From positions 1 to 64,000 of the forward strand of contig BBFE01000010.1 of the NCBI GenBank assembly GCA_001313085.1: a stretch of 64,000 nt of DNA, in the 5' to 3' direction. Source of the DNA: Paenibacillus sp. JCM 18996. GTDB taxonomy: Bacteria > Bacillota > Bacilli > Paenibacillales > NBRC-103111. The position numbers were made by a program, and so were the translations under genes. Shown piece by piece: positions 1 through 8,995 of this stretch. The notes beneath the pieces were generated by a model. That model was not told the origin of the DNA and ran no database searches. It saw only the letters and a program-made list of their open reading frames with translations. Every line of letters starts with the position of its first letter. The stretch's first letter is position 1.

Positions 1-188
1 GATTTGGGCGGGGATGTTTGCGTGGCGGAACCCGGCAGCGGCGGTGGATAAGGCGGGACGGTGGTAAATGGAGGAACTGGGAGCGTGACCTGCGGAAGCG
101 GGGCCCGAGACAGCGACAAAAGAGCCTGAGCGCCGGTTTGAAAACGCTTTAGCGTGCAATAATGAGATCATTCAAACAAGCCTTCTCT

Positions 189-261
189 CCCGGGAAATAC
201 CTCATTAGCGGCATTTTTTTTCTTTATTCCCGGGAAATAATCCGAAATAGTCGGGAAATAA
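189..261. repeat. Three CGGGAAATA direct repeats
   Basis: The core CGGGAAATA(A/C) occurs three times, near 191, 231 and 252, spaced about 40 and 21 bp apart. The first two copies share the longer form CCCGGGAAATA. The function is unknown. Confidence 0.5.
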
Positions 262-370
262 CCGCGCTTTTGCGGTAATTGTTCACGAGTGACCAAGTGG
301 CACTTTTTTTCGCCTTCACACGAATTATTGGACCTTTCCTCCAGTATGAGCTTCCTGCTCATACAGTAAA

Positions 371-412
371 CTCAGGTGTTGCGAATGTACAAGCTCAGGT
401 GCCACGAATATG
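371..412. repeat. CTCAGGTG direct repeat, 23-bp period
   Basis: CTCAGGTG followed by a degenerate NNNCGAAT segment occurs at 371 and again at 394. Short repeats of this kind occur at the ends of some insertion sequences, but no transposase is visible here. Confidence 0.4.
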
Positions 413-480
413 ATTGGCTTCAGCTCAATAAATTCCATGCTTCCTCCTACCGAGTGAGAAGGCCACAGGGTGCCGCTCTC

Positions 481-834
481 TCAGCCCTTCGGCTTAGCAA
501 CCAGCGAAGCCAAAAAAAAGAGAAAATAATGGCCGCCGATATCCCCGCCGAGGTCACCTCGAAAATGCCGGTTATAATTCCGATCCATCCGTGCACCCTC
601 AGCTCCGTCAGCGCACCGTGCACCAAAGAGCTGCCGAAGCTAGTAATCGGAACAGTTGCCCCGGCCCCTGCGAACTTCACCAACGGATCGTACAAACCGA
701 CCCCATCTAGGACCGCGCCGGTCACAACCAAAGCGCACATCGTATGGGCCGGCGTCATTTTTCCCACGTCCATCATGAGCTGGCCGATCACACAGATAAC
801 TCCTCCAACCAGAAACGCCCACAAAAAAAATCAT
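481..834 (-). CDS. spoVAE: Stage V sporulation protein AE (SpoVAE/SpoVAEb)
   Basis: This is a small integral membrane component of the SpoVA channel, which moves dipicolinic acid into the forespore and releases it at germination. After repair the protein is about 117 residues, the usual family length. It carries the family motifs LVGG near the start, a QLLMDV-like segment, [12 protein letters not shown] in the middle and [14 protein letters not shown] near the C terminus. A GGAGGTGA site lies 7 nt before the ATG at 834. Two T-run expansions break it: one at codons 2-5, the other near the end, where removing one T gives the natural tail VAKPKG and a stop at 481. spoVAC lies upstream, but the usual spoVAD between them is absent. 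Confidence 0.9.
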
Positions 835-863
835 CCCAGTTCACCTCCAATGCCAATTTATAC

Positions 864-1062
864 TCGTTCGCGCAACGGGCGTACTCTTCGCCAGCTGATC
901 GCCTTGCCCTATAAATCCCTTGCGCAGTGCAGGGCATTCTCTCCCCTATCACATTGCCGGACAATCCCATGCGCAGTGCATGGCATGTTCTCCCCCGTCA
1001 CCTTGCCCGACAATCCCATGCGCAGTGCACGGTACGCTTTCCCCTGCTGATCACCATTTGCC
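864..1062. repeat. Four imperfect ~49-bp tandem repeats between spoVAC and spoVAE
   Basis: The core GCGCA(G/A) recurs at about 870, 922, 971 and 1020. Each copy is followed by a C/T-rich stretch and CTTGCC-like bases. The last three copies are exactly 49 bp apart and the first gap is 52 bp. On the transcribed (minus) strand each unit holds a GGGGGAGAA-like purine stretch resembling a ribosome binding site. A 49-bp period is not a multiple of three, so this is not a protein repeat. The block occupies the place where spoVAD normally sits. Confidence 0.75.
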
Positions 1063-1071
1063 TGAATCACG

Positions 1072-1572
1072 TTAATGCCCGCCTCCGGCGAAGGAAACTC
1101 CTATAAGCGTAAGAATCAGGTGAATAATCCCGATGAAAAAAAATGCCGCAACCGTCCCGAACACAATGACCGAACCCGCCAGCTTAAACATATTGCTTGC
1201 AGCTCCGAGCACAAGGCCCTCGCTTCGATGCTCAAGCGCCGCGGAACTCATGGAGTTGGCAAAGCCCGTAACCGGAACGGCCGTCCCCGCCCCCGCCCAC
1301 TGCGCGATTTTATCGTAACTCCCAAGGACGTTAACAGCACCGAAACGAACACGAGTACCGCCACTGTCGGGTTGCCTGCCGTTTTTTTTCAGTGAAATTG
1401 AAATACTTCATAAAAAAACTCCATCAGCGCCTGGCCAACCAGGCAAATCGTCCCGCCAACCAGAAAAGCTATGGCGCAGTTGCGCAGTACCGGCCTTGCA
1501 GGCTCTCTTTCTTTGGCCAGCTCTTGATATTGCTGCTGTACAGGAGACATTTTTTTTCGTTTTCGTTGCCAT
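1072..1572 (-). CDS. spoVAC: Stage V sporulation protein AC (SpoVAC)
   Basis: This is a membrane subunit of the SpoVA dipicolinate channel; in B. subtilis SpoVAC behaves as a mechanosensitive channel component. The repaired protein is about 160 residues. It contains FLVGGTICLVGQ in the first helix, AGNPTVAVLVF, the GVYDKIAQWAGAGTAVPVTG signature, and SAALEHRSEGLVLG followed by NMFKLAGSVIVFG. All of these are diagnostic of the family. Homopolymer expansions break it near codon 8, around the FEF segment, at the TEKKTAG segment and before the last helix. The start ATG is at 1572; an internal start (MSPVQQQ) a few codons later would match other SpoVACs and is an alternative. Confidence 0.88.
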
Positions 1573-1946
1573 GCTGCCCATTCCTTTGCAAATTATTGGC
1601 GTCGCACTATAAACAACCGTGGCTCACTGGTGACGACGTGCCGCGTTGTTCGTGTTCCCAGTCGGGCCTTATATCCAGAAGCTTCCACAAGGCGCACGCC
1701 TGGCGGCGAGCTGAGGCCGGGAAGCCGACCTTGATTCCAAATCGCCGCAACTTCCCACGGTGCAAACAATAAGTAAAGTATCTGCCAAAAAAGTGACGGG
1801 ATATTTACACAGGAATATTGGCAAATATTAGTTTTTTTCGCATGCCGATGCAATGCGTACCGGTTAACCGGCCTGCCTACCCCGCCGTACAGAATATCCA
1901 GTACCACCTGGTCCGATTTCTCCAATTACTCCAGATATCTGCGGGA
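1573..1946. other. Gap between spoVAC and the dctB fragment
   Basis: No gene was recognised. The spoVAC promoter should lie in the first 100 bases, but no clear -35/-10 pair for a forespore sigma factor could be fixed. The region ends abruptly where similarity to a dicarboxylate-binding protein begins, as expected at a deletion or rearrangement junction. Confidence 0.4.
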
Positions 1947-2347
1947 CGGACAGGAGAATACGACATCCAACATCTATACGAAGCGGCTCTATCAGGTGCA
2001 AAAAATATATGACAGTCTCCAACCACGGTTATTTGGGATATGCGGTCATCGTCAACAAAAAAAGTTCTGGCTCAGCCTGCCCCCGGATGTTCAAGCCGAG
2101 CTTCGCGCAGCAATGGACGAAACGACCGTCTGGATGAAAGAGCTGGCCACCTCGATGAACGAATCCCAATTAAACGAGCTGAAAAAAAATTCCCGGCCTG
2201 CAGATTCACGTTCTGACTCCGGAAGAGCGGCGTGCTTGGATGAAGTCGCTCGATCCGATGTACGACCAGTATAAATCGGCAATAGGCGCTCCTTTGGTGG
2301 AGAAAATCAAGGAACTCCGCGCAAAGTATCTGGACAGCGGCAGCTGA
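1947..2347 (+). pseudogene. C-terminal fragment of a C4-dicarboxylate-binding protein (DctP/DctB family)
   Basis: About 130 C-terminal residues of a TRAP-type solute-binding protein are recognisable across three frames: DGQEN, SNIYTKRLYQVQKYM, NHGYLGYAVIVNKKFW, a helix ETTVWMKELATSMNESQ, and the tail SAIGAPLVEKIKELRAKY. The N-terminal two thirds, including any signal peptide, are missing, and sequence before DGQEN does not match the family. In B. subtilis the homologous DctB works with the DctS/DctR two-component system to control a nearby dicarboxylate symporter. Here the fragment sits about 130 bp upstream of dctA with no dctS or dctR. The frame breaks are A-run expansions, but the truncation itself cannot be explained by them. 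Confidence 0.8.
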
Positions 2348-2398
2348 GCGAGAGGAATTAAGACCAAAACAACCTAAAAGAACTTTATGACCTTATAC

Positions 2399-2427
2399 TT
2401 GCGCTATCGAAAGCGTTTTCATATAAT
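2399..2427 (+). promoter_or_regulatory. Sigma-A promoter of dctA
   Basis: TTGCGC at 2399-2404 and a perfect TATAAT at 2422-2427 are separated by 17 bp. They lie about 50 bp before the dctA start codon. The spacer is almost entirely occupied by a cre-like site. Confidence 0.75.
2408..2421 (+). promoter_or_regulatory. cre-like CcpA operator inside the dctA promoter
   Basis: CGAAAGCGTTTTCA differs from the consensus-like TGAAAGCGTTTTCA only at the first base. It lies between the -35 and -10 elements, so CcpA binding would be expected to block RNA polymerase. Confidence 0.65.
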
Positions 2428-2446
2428 AGACACAATTAAATCCGAT

Positions 2447-2460
2447 TTAAAGCGTTTACA
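2447..2460 (+). promoter_or_regulatory. Second cre-like site, downstream of the dctA -10
   Basis: TTAAAGCGTTTACA differs from a good cre (TGAAAGCGTTTACA) at one base. It lies about 20-30 bp after the -10 box and 39 bp after the first site, suitable for cooperative or roadblock repression. Confidence 0.55.
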
Positions 2461-2479
2461 AAATGAAAGAGGTGTCTTT

Positions 2480-3767
2480 ATGAGAATCAATTTTCGAAAT
2501 CTGACCGTGCAGGTCCTCACCGCCATTCTGCTGGGTATAGCCGTCGGGTATTTTTTTTCCGGCTTTCGGAGAGCAGCTCAAGGTACTGGGAGATATTTTC
2601 GTCAAGCTGATTAAAATGCTCATTGCTCCGATCGTATTTTTTTTACTGTAGTGGGCGGGATCTCCGGGATGGGAGATATGAAAAAAAGTAGGCCGGATCG
2701 GCGGAAAAGCTCTCATTTACTTTGAGCTCGTGACCACCTTCGCCCTGGCGATCGGAATCATCGTCGTTAACCTGGTGGGGCCCGGACACGGCATCAACAC
2801 AGCGGGAGCCAAAGGCGACGTCACCAAATTCACCAAGGCGGCGCGGAATCCAGCCACGGGTTCATCGACTTCGTGTCGGGCATTATACCGGACAACGTCG
2901 TGGGAGCTATGGCCAAGGGCGAGCTTCTGCCGATTCTTTTCTTTGCCGTGCTGTTCGGCCTGTCCATGGCCGCTATGGGGGAAAACGCCAAGCCGGTCGT
3001 TTCTTTCTTCGACAAGCTGACCGAGCTTTCTTCGGCATCGTTAACATGATCATGAAAGTGTCTCCTGTCGCCGCATTCGGAGCAATGTCATACACGATCG
3101 GAAAATTTGGCATCGGCTCGCTGTTCTCGTTGGGAAAGCTGATGGGCTCCGTTTACCTGACCATGGCTTTGTTCATCTTCGTCGTACTGGGAACTATTGC
3201 CAAGATATACGGCTTCAGCATTATTAAATTCCTGAAATACATCAAGGAAGAAATTCTTCTAGTGCTGGGTACGTCTTCATCCGAATCCGCCCTCCCAAGA
3301 TTAATGGAGAAGCTGGAAAAATACGGGTGTTCGAAATCCGTGGTCGGCTTGGTCGTTCCCACCGGCTACTCGTTCAACCTGGACGGCACATCGATTTATC
3401 TTTCCATGGCTGCAATGTTCATCGCCCAAGCATTCGGCATCGACCTTTCGATCGGGCAGCAGCTCACCCTGCTCGGCGCCTGATGCTTACATCCAAAGGC
3501 GCTGCAGGCGTGACAGGTTCCGGTTTCATTACGCTGGCCGCAACGTTGGCCGCTTTCCCGATGATTCCGGTGGCGGGCATAGCACTTCTGCTGGGTGTCG
3601 ACCGTTTCATGTCCGAAGCCCGCGCGATCACGAACCTGATCGGAAACGGAGTCGCTACGGTCGTCATCTCCAAGATGGAAAATGAATTCCATCCAGAGCG
3701 GCAGCCGCAAGCAGCAGGACAGAAAGGTGCGGTTTCCACAGGCTCGGCTAAGGGTGCAGCGGTGTAA
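2480..3767 (+). CDS. dctA: C4-dicarboxylate (succinate/fumarate/malate):proton symporter DctA
   Basis: This is a member of the dicarboxylate/amino acid:cation symporter family, importing C4-dicarboxylates through the plasma membrane. The repaired protein is about 428 residues, normal for DctA. Visible landmarks are [11 protein letters not shown], the [11 protein letters not shown] segment, [14 protein letters not shown], the re-entrant loop [13 protein letters not shown] with the serine-rich motif, [16 protein letters not shown], and the [19 protein letters not shown] signature. The ATG at 2480 follows GAAAGAGGTG. At least four T/A-run expansions break the frame. One run of 8 T near 2637-2644 must shrink by two to give FFTVV. 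Catabolite repression is suggested by the two cre-like sites upstream. Confidence 0.93.
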
Positions 3768-3833
3768 CGGTGTAACATAACGACCAGAAATCCACAGAAT
3801 AAGTACCACAAACGGGGCTATTCGGTAAGATCC

Positions 3834-3864
3834 GAGCTTGACAGCGCATCAAGCTGTCTAGCTC
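3834..3864. other. Inverted repeat between dctA and the DGQHR operon
   Basis: GAGCTtGACAGC and GCTGTCtAGCTC form an 11-12 bp stem with one mismatch around a 7-base loop. The neighbouring genes converge here, so it may act as a terminator or transcription barrier, although no strong T tract follows on either strand. Confidence 0.4.
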
Positions 3865-3936
3865 CCTCTTGCAATCAACTCAATTAAGCGGGCCTCGCCC
3901 CTTCATCCAGCCTGACAGCATTCAGCGGCCCCCACG

Positions 3937-5114
3937 TCAAGCGGGCGAAGCCGCGTCAACCGTACCGCTGCCGCCCAGCTCATGGAACAGCTGAACGAGC
4001 TTGAGGTGCTTGCGGAGAGATTTTTTCATGGATCAGGTTCAGCTTGCCGTTCTCCATCGCGCCGAACAGCGAGACCATCGTCTCGTCCTCATGGCTCCAA
4101 TCGAAATTATCCAGCATCCACAGGCTCGAAGTCCAGCCCTCGTTGTAAATATCGTTGATGAACAGGAAGCCGTGCGCATACAGCGCCAGGCTCTCCTGCA
4201 TGACCCGGCTCGCCGAAGTGTATTGTGCCAGTCCCGGCTGCTCCGGCATCGAAGGCAGAACCGTGTTGAAGAACTGGTGCAGCATTTCCACATACATGGA
4301 AGGGTCTTTGCGGATTTTGCGCATCAGCTCGTAGGATGGCTGCATTTTGCCTGAGAAAAGCATGCACGCCGTGGAATACAGCCAGCTGAAGCATGTAAAG
4401 TTGCGGTTGAACGACGTGAGGTTGCTGCGTTTTTTCGACGCCGGCCGCTTTCAGGAAAATATTGTGCTCAACCACCTGCTGAATGACCAGATTGAGCGGG
4501 TCGGTAGAGTCGAACGAATGGCCCAGCTCTTTACTCACCAGCTGCACCTTCGAATTAATATCGCCGAACAGCTGCTTCTCTTCCTCTTCGCTTAGGCCGA
4601 TGTAAATTTGCACCGCGAGCTTCGTTTCCATCACCTTCAGACGCCGCTTTTCCAGCTGCTCCAACATGCCGCTCACCTGCTCCAGCTCTTCGACAATGGC
4701 CATGCTGTCCGGAAATTTGCGTCTTTTGATCTTCAGCGTGGCGGCGGTCCTTTCGTACCGGCGCACTTCCTTCTGCAGCTGCTCGTTCACATAGCCCAGA
4801 GCCAGGATGCGGTGCTGCCCGTCGAGGATGCTGAGCTTGGAACCATGCCTCAAATAGAGGCGCTCGTCATCCCTGCCCAGGGAGCTCACATCCCGAAGAG
4901 AAAGAGTAACCGGCCCGAAGAACACATGGTCAAGCTCTCTTTCCTGCAAATATTTTGCAATCTTCCTGCGCTGGCCCGAGCTCAATTTGCGCTGAACCAT
5001 CGGATCGATTTTCGTATAGTTGAGCAGGTCCTGCACTCTCAAAGAAACCGTAGTCAGGCCGAATTTTCCGCAGAAAGGATGAATGGCCATATTTAACTCC
5101 AAACCGTCCATCAA
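3937..5114 (-). CDS. DGQHR-domain protein, DndB-like (second of a pair)
   Basis: The protein belongs to the DGQHR/DndB-related family; DndB is the transcriptional repressor of DNA-phosphorothioation operons. The hallmark DGQHR is at about residue 95 (SILDGQHRILALG), preceded by a segment on sharing a work list of residues typical of the family (KIAKYLQERELDHVFFGP). A later QLFGDINSKVQLVSKELGHSFD segment matches the DndB-type 'F-D-N' region. After two frame repairs (around 4425 and 4025) the protein is about 390 residues and ends at 3937. It starts at TTG 5114 or ATG 5111, 8-11 nt after AAGGAGG, and overlaps the stop of the upstream paralogue, so translation is probably coupled. No dndACDE or dptFGH genes are in the window, so a role in phosphorothioation is not shown. 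Confidence 0.75.
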
Positions 5115-6253
5115 CCGACATCCTCCTTATTGCCGATAAGCAGCATTTGATTTTCGTTATAAAATTCCTTCACGAACTGATAGGCTTTGGTGATTCTGGA
5201 TCTTCTGGGCAGCCTGTCCTTCTCGTCCCCGGTGTAAATCGAATCCCAATCGATATGCTGCAAAATTTTCATCGTGTGGCCGAGGCTGTAGCGGTTGAAC
5301 TTGCCTGTCTTGGTTGCTTCCTCATGGAAAAAAACAGCGCCAGCGCAATCTGCACATTTTCACTCCAGCACAGCTCGCCCTTCGCAGGTTCGGGCATATA
5401 AGCCAGCAGCTGGTCAAAGTAAAAGGAACCCAGCCGCACATGATCATCCACTTCCTCCTGGGTAAAATGAAACCCGTTGTTCCTTGCAGCGGACTTCATC
5501 CTGCCTTCGAACAGCGCCACCAGAATTTCCACAAGCAGATGATAAGAGAACAGAAATTCAGGCGATTTGCCCCGTTCGGAGTACATATCCACGGAAAGCA
5601 GTTTGACGGAAGGGTCGTTCTCTGCCAGCTGCGTGCCCATGACATGGTAGAATCTCCGCTGATCCCGCAGTACCGCCAGGTTGCCGCCGATTTTTTTTCT
5701 CGGGAGTTTATTGATATCGGAGAACAGCTGCCGCTCCTGGCGCGCATCGATATCCAGATAAATCATGACGGACACCGGAAACTCATAAAGCATACGCAGC
5801 TTTTCCGTGATCTCTTCCATTTTGTCGTATTCCCTCCGGTCTTTGGCTCGTGCATCAGGCTCTGGAACGTTTCCATCAAGCGCTGAAAAGCGGCCAAACG
5901 GTGCTGTCCGTCCACAACGTACAATTTCTCGATCGGCTGAAGGCGGAGGGTTCCCTTGTCCACGTCATACACGCCGGCGCCTCTGGCGGACAGGATGATC
6001 CCTGGAAAAAACACCGGCTGCTTATGCTCCAGATACAGCATGATGTAATCCATCAGCTTCGATAAATTCCGCGGAATAATCGCACGCTGCACCTCCAGGT
6101 CCACTTCGTACATGGTAAAAAAAGCTTGCTCATCGGCAGGGTGGCGGAAATGGTCTTTTGCCCGAAGGTGTCGGCTATCTCTCCCGGAATCTCTACGAAA
6201 GACGTGCTCTTCTGTTGAGACAACAGCTCGGATAAAGAGTTAACGGAGTCCAT
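5111..6253 (-). CDS. DGQHR-domain protein, DndB-like (first of a pair)
   Basis: This is a paralogue of the following gene with the same architecture. DGQHR occurs as YVVDGQHRLAAFQRL at about residue 125, followed by a QLFSDINKLPRKK segment that matches the SDIN/ADLN motif of DndB-like proteins. The ATG at 6253 follows AAGGGG. Frame breaks are at the T runs near 6117, at about 5830, and near 5330, where a run of 7 T must lose two to restore a tail of about 75 residues ending in NKEDVG. The restored stop TGA overlaps the start of the second gene. The two genes form a two-gene operon; nothing in the flanks tells the ligand or target. Confidence 0.75.
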
Positions 6254-6432
6254 CTTTTATTCCCCTTTCGCTTATCAAAAAAAATTGGAAAATGCTTTTT
6301 TTCACCTAGTACTGTCCGTTTCCAGAGTGAAACATACCTGCGGGGTGCGGGAGTTCCCAACGAAATTCATAGCTTTTGTAAAAAAAATCTCATACTAGGG
6401 AAAAATGATTTTTTCAGTCAGGAAGGGATCGA
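6254..6432. other. Divergent intergenic region
   Basis: This region separates the minus-strand DGQHR operon from the plus-strand dehydrogenase operon and must hold both promoters. A/T-rich runs are present, but no pair of boxes is convincing enough to mark. Confidence 0.4.
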
Positions 6433-6832
6433 ATGATTTGGCACAACTGGTCTTTGGACCGCATCGTTATTCTTTTTTGTAGGATTGGCCTACGCTTTTA
6501 TCGGGCTGCAGGTTTGGTTCTCCCACTATCGGCAAAATTTTCACCATAAAATCATGTACGTTCCGGTGATCGAAGCTCCTCTCTTTTGTTTGGCGGCGGT
6601 TTTGACAGCGTTGTCGAATGCCCCTGGCTGTACTATACAACCTTGTACTGCTTATTGTCGGGGTGTTCAGCGGCCTGGTGGGTTTTTTTACCGTCATTTC
6701 AAAGGCGTCGGAGTGCGTGTCGGAGGCTACGAGCTGAGGAATTTCCTCATCGGCCCCCCGGTGATCCTCCCGCTTATATTTAGTGCGATGGGCGTGCTGG
6801 GATTGATCGCATACTGTTGGAGGCAGCCATGA
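6433..6832 (+). CDS. Small integral membrane protein of a gluconate-dehydrogenase-type operon
   Basis: The repaired protein is about 132 residues with three or four hydrophobic segments: FFVGLAYAFIGLQVWF, EAPLFCLAAVLTAL, an LYCLLSGVFSGLVGFF-like segment and PPVILPLIFSAMGVLGLIAY. I do not recognise a named family. Its stop overlaps the start of the subunit-3 gene as ATGA, so the three genes are probably co-translated. Inference: it may anchor the dehydrogenase to the membrane or pass electrons to quinone, taking the place of the cytochrome c subunit, which is absent here. T-run expansions near 6470 and 6690 and a break near 6600 interrupt it. Confidence 0.65.
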
Positions 6833-7378
6833 ACCATTCGACGCATTATCCCAGCTACAATGTGTTAAAAGAGCAGGACGAGTGGGACCCTCATACCCGC
6901 CGAATTGTGCTTTCAAGGCTGATCGGCGGCCAGGAGATTCAACTGCAGCTTGTGACCTCGGATGAATTGAGGACTCTAAGGGCCGTATGCGAGCTTCTCG
7001 TGGATGACGACAGGCCGGAGGTGCTGGATTATGTGCTGTATCACATCGACAGGTCGCTCATTAATCCCGCAGGCGAGGGCCAGCGCAAGCCTGGTGTTCC
7101 CCCGGCCGCTGAACTGATCAGAACGGGCCTGCGCAGTATGGATCTGTGGGCGGCGAACCGTCACGGGTGCCATTTCAAAAAACATGGAGCCCGAGCATCG
7201 CAAGCTTCTGCTTGAGCAGTTGAGCCAGGGCCAGGCGGAGCCCGCTTCCCTATGGAACGTTCCGCAGCAGGAGCTGTTCCGCAAGCTGGTGAGTCTTACA
7301 TTGGAGAGCTACTGCTCCCACCCTGCAATCTGGTCCGAGATTGGCTATGGCGGGCCCGCTATCCACGAGGATATATAA
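6829..7378 (+). CDS. Gluconate 2-dehydrogenase subunit 3 family protein
   Basis: This is the small partner of GMC-type membrane dehydrogenases (Gluconate_2-dh3 family). The repaired protein is about 183 residues with the family pattern LRAVCELLVDDDRP, then LLEQLSQGQA, and near the C terminus LVSLTLESYCSHPAIWSEIGYGGPA, where GYGG is typical. The ATG at 6829 overlaps the previous stop and is preceded by TTGGAGG. One expansion in an A run near 7180 splits it into two frames. Unlike proteobacterial versions, no clear Tat signal is seen in the first 30 residues, so export is uncertain. Confidence 0.8.
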
Positions 7379-7422
7379 GGGAATCGGTGAAAGAGCCGGA
7401 TCCCTGGGAGGCGAAAAAAAGA

Positions 7423-8995
7423 ATGATGAGATGGAAACGCATGGATGAAGAGGTCGACGTTGTCATCGTCGGAGCGGGCGCTGCAGGAGGCGTGCTGGCC
7501 AAAGAGCTGAGCGAGGCCGGCTTCAGTGTGGTGATTCTGGACGCGGGCCCGATGCGGGATCCGCAGAAGGATTTTGCCAGCGATGAATTGAGTATGAAGG
7601 AGCTCGGATGGCTGGACACCCGGATTGTCGACGGGAACGATCCGCTGACGATGGGGCATAACAACTCAGGACGAGGCATAGGCGGCGGGACGCTGCATTT
7701 CACGGGCGTATTTCTCCGTTTTCACGAAAATGATTTCCGTGTGCGCACCGTCGACGGAGTAGGCGAAGATTGGCCGATCACGTACCGGGACCTTGAACCT
7801 TACTACGATAAAATCGAGAAAGATATCGCCGTGTCCGGGCCAAAACATTTTCCGTGGGGCAGCTTCAACGGACCTTATCCGTATCCCGAAAGGCACCCGC
7901 TAAGCCCGAACGCCAATATGTTCCAGAAAGCGTGCGAGAAGCTCGGCATCCGCTCCGTTACTTCGCCGCTCGCCATTCTGTCGGCGCCTTTCGAGGACCG
8001 GCCTCCCTGCATCAACCGGGGATTTTGCAATCAGGGATGCATGCCAAACTCCAAGTACAGCTCCCTGATCGTCCATATACCCAAGGCTATAAAAGCGGGA
8101 GCGGTCGTACTACCGGACTGCATGGTGACGCAAATTGTGATGGGCAAGGACGGACGGGCCCGAGGTGTGGAATTCATCCATGGAGCGTCACCTACAGCCA
8201 ACAAGCGAAGCTGGTAATCGTGTCCGCCTACTGCGTAGAGACTCCAAGCTGCTGCTCAATTCCGCTACGGCGCAGTTTCCCGACGGCCTGGCCAACTCCA
8301 GCGGCTGGGTAGGCAAAGCATTCATGACTCACAGCTCTCACGATGTCTATGCGAAATTCAACGAAGAAATTCGTTTGTATAAAGGAACCCCCGTGCTGGC
8401 GACCACGCAGGAGTTTTATGCGACGTCCAAGGATCGCGGCTTCGTTCGCGGATATACGCTTCATGCACATGGGACGCGCCCGGTCGCTTTTGCGGAAGGC
8501 ATTTCCAAAGCGAAAGAAGGCCCGGTCTGGGGACCAAAGCTGCGCCAGACTCTAATCGACTATAACCATTATGGGCGGGTAACGATGGTCGGGGAAGTGC
8601 TGCCGAACGAGAACAACCGGGTAACGCTCGCGGACGAGAAGGACTCTTTCGGCCTCCCTCGTGCGAAGGTTACCTTCAGCTTCGGCGACAACGATCTGAA
8701 GCTGATCGATCATGCGGTCGAATCGATGCGTTCGATTCTTAAAGCAGGCGGCGGGACGCCTGAATTCACCGTGCCGGACACCGCCCATCTGATGGGCGGG
8801 TGCCGTATGGGCAGCGATCCGCAGGCGTCAGTGGTCAACTCGTACGGACAAACCCATGACATTGACAATTTGTTTGTCTGCGACGCCAGCATCTTCGTTA
8901 CTTCCGGAGGCGGAAATCCAACCAACACCGTGATGGCCTTGGCGGCCAGAACAGCGGATTATATCAAGCAAAAGGCAAGACAGAAAGAGCTTTGA
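7423..8995 (+). CDS. GMC-family FAD-dependent oxidoreductase (gluconate/sorbitol dehydrogenase type)
   Basis: This flavoprotein is the catalytic subunit that oxidises a sugar or sugar acid at a secondary alcohol. The N-terminal Rossmann motif is VVIVGAGAAGGVLAKEL, followed by the GMC signature region GRGIGGGTLHFTG. The cysteine-rich CINRGFCNQGCMPN near the middle and the C-terminal HLMGGCRMG and TSGGGNPTNTVMALAARTADYI segments are typical of the gluconate-dehydrogenase subgroup. The repaired length is about 523 residues. A frame break near 8190-8210 splits it. The ATG at 7423 follows GGGAGGCG; GTG at 7387 is an alternative start. It follows subunit 3 closely, forming a three-gene operon. Confidence 0.88.

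Larger units (their letters stand above)
1..446. other. Left-edge region without a recognised gene
   Basis: No convincing gene was found. The first 160 bases can be read in the + direction as the tail of an open frame, but no family is recognisable. A 64-codon minus-strand frame at 168-362 resembles nothing I know. The region carries two small repeat sets, listed separately. It could be a remnant of a mobile element, but no transposase motif or paired terminal inverted repeats can be seen. Confidence 0.4.

Noticed and set aside
447..1395. Long plus-strand frames in the spoVA region
   Set aside because: They are antisense to clear SpoVA proteins on the minus strand and have no recognisable content.
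1593..1925. Minus-strand 110-residue frame
   Set aside because: It has no recognisable motif and overlaps the edge of the dctB-like remnant.
3937..6253. A full DNA phosphorothioation (dnd) system
   Set aside because: Only DndB-like genes are present; dndA, C, D, E and dpt genes are absent in the window.
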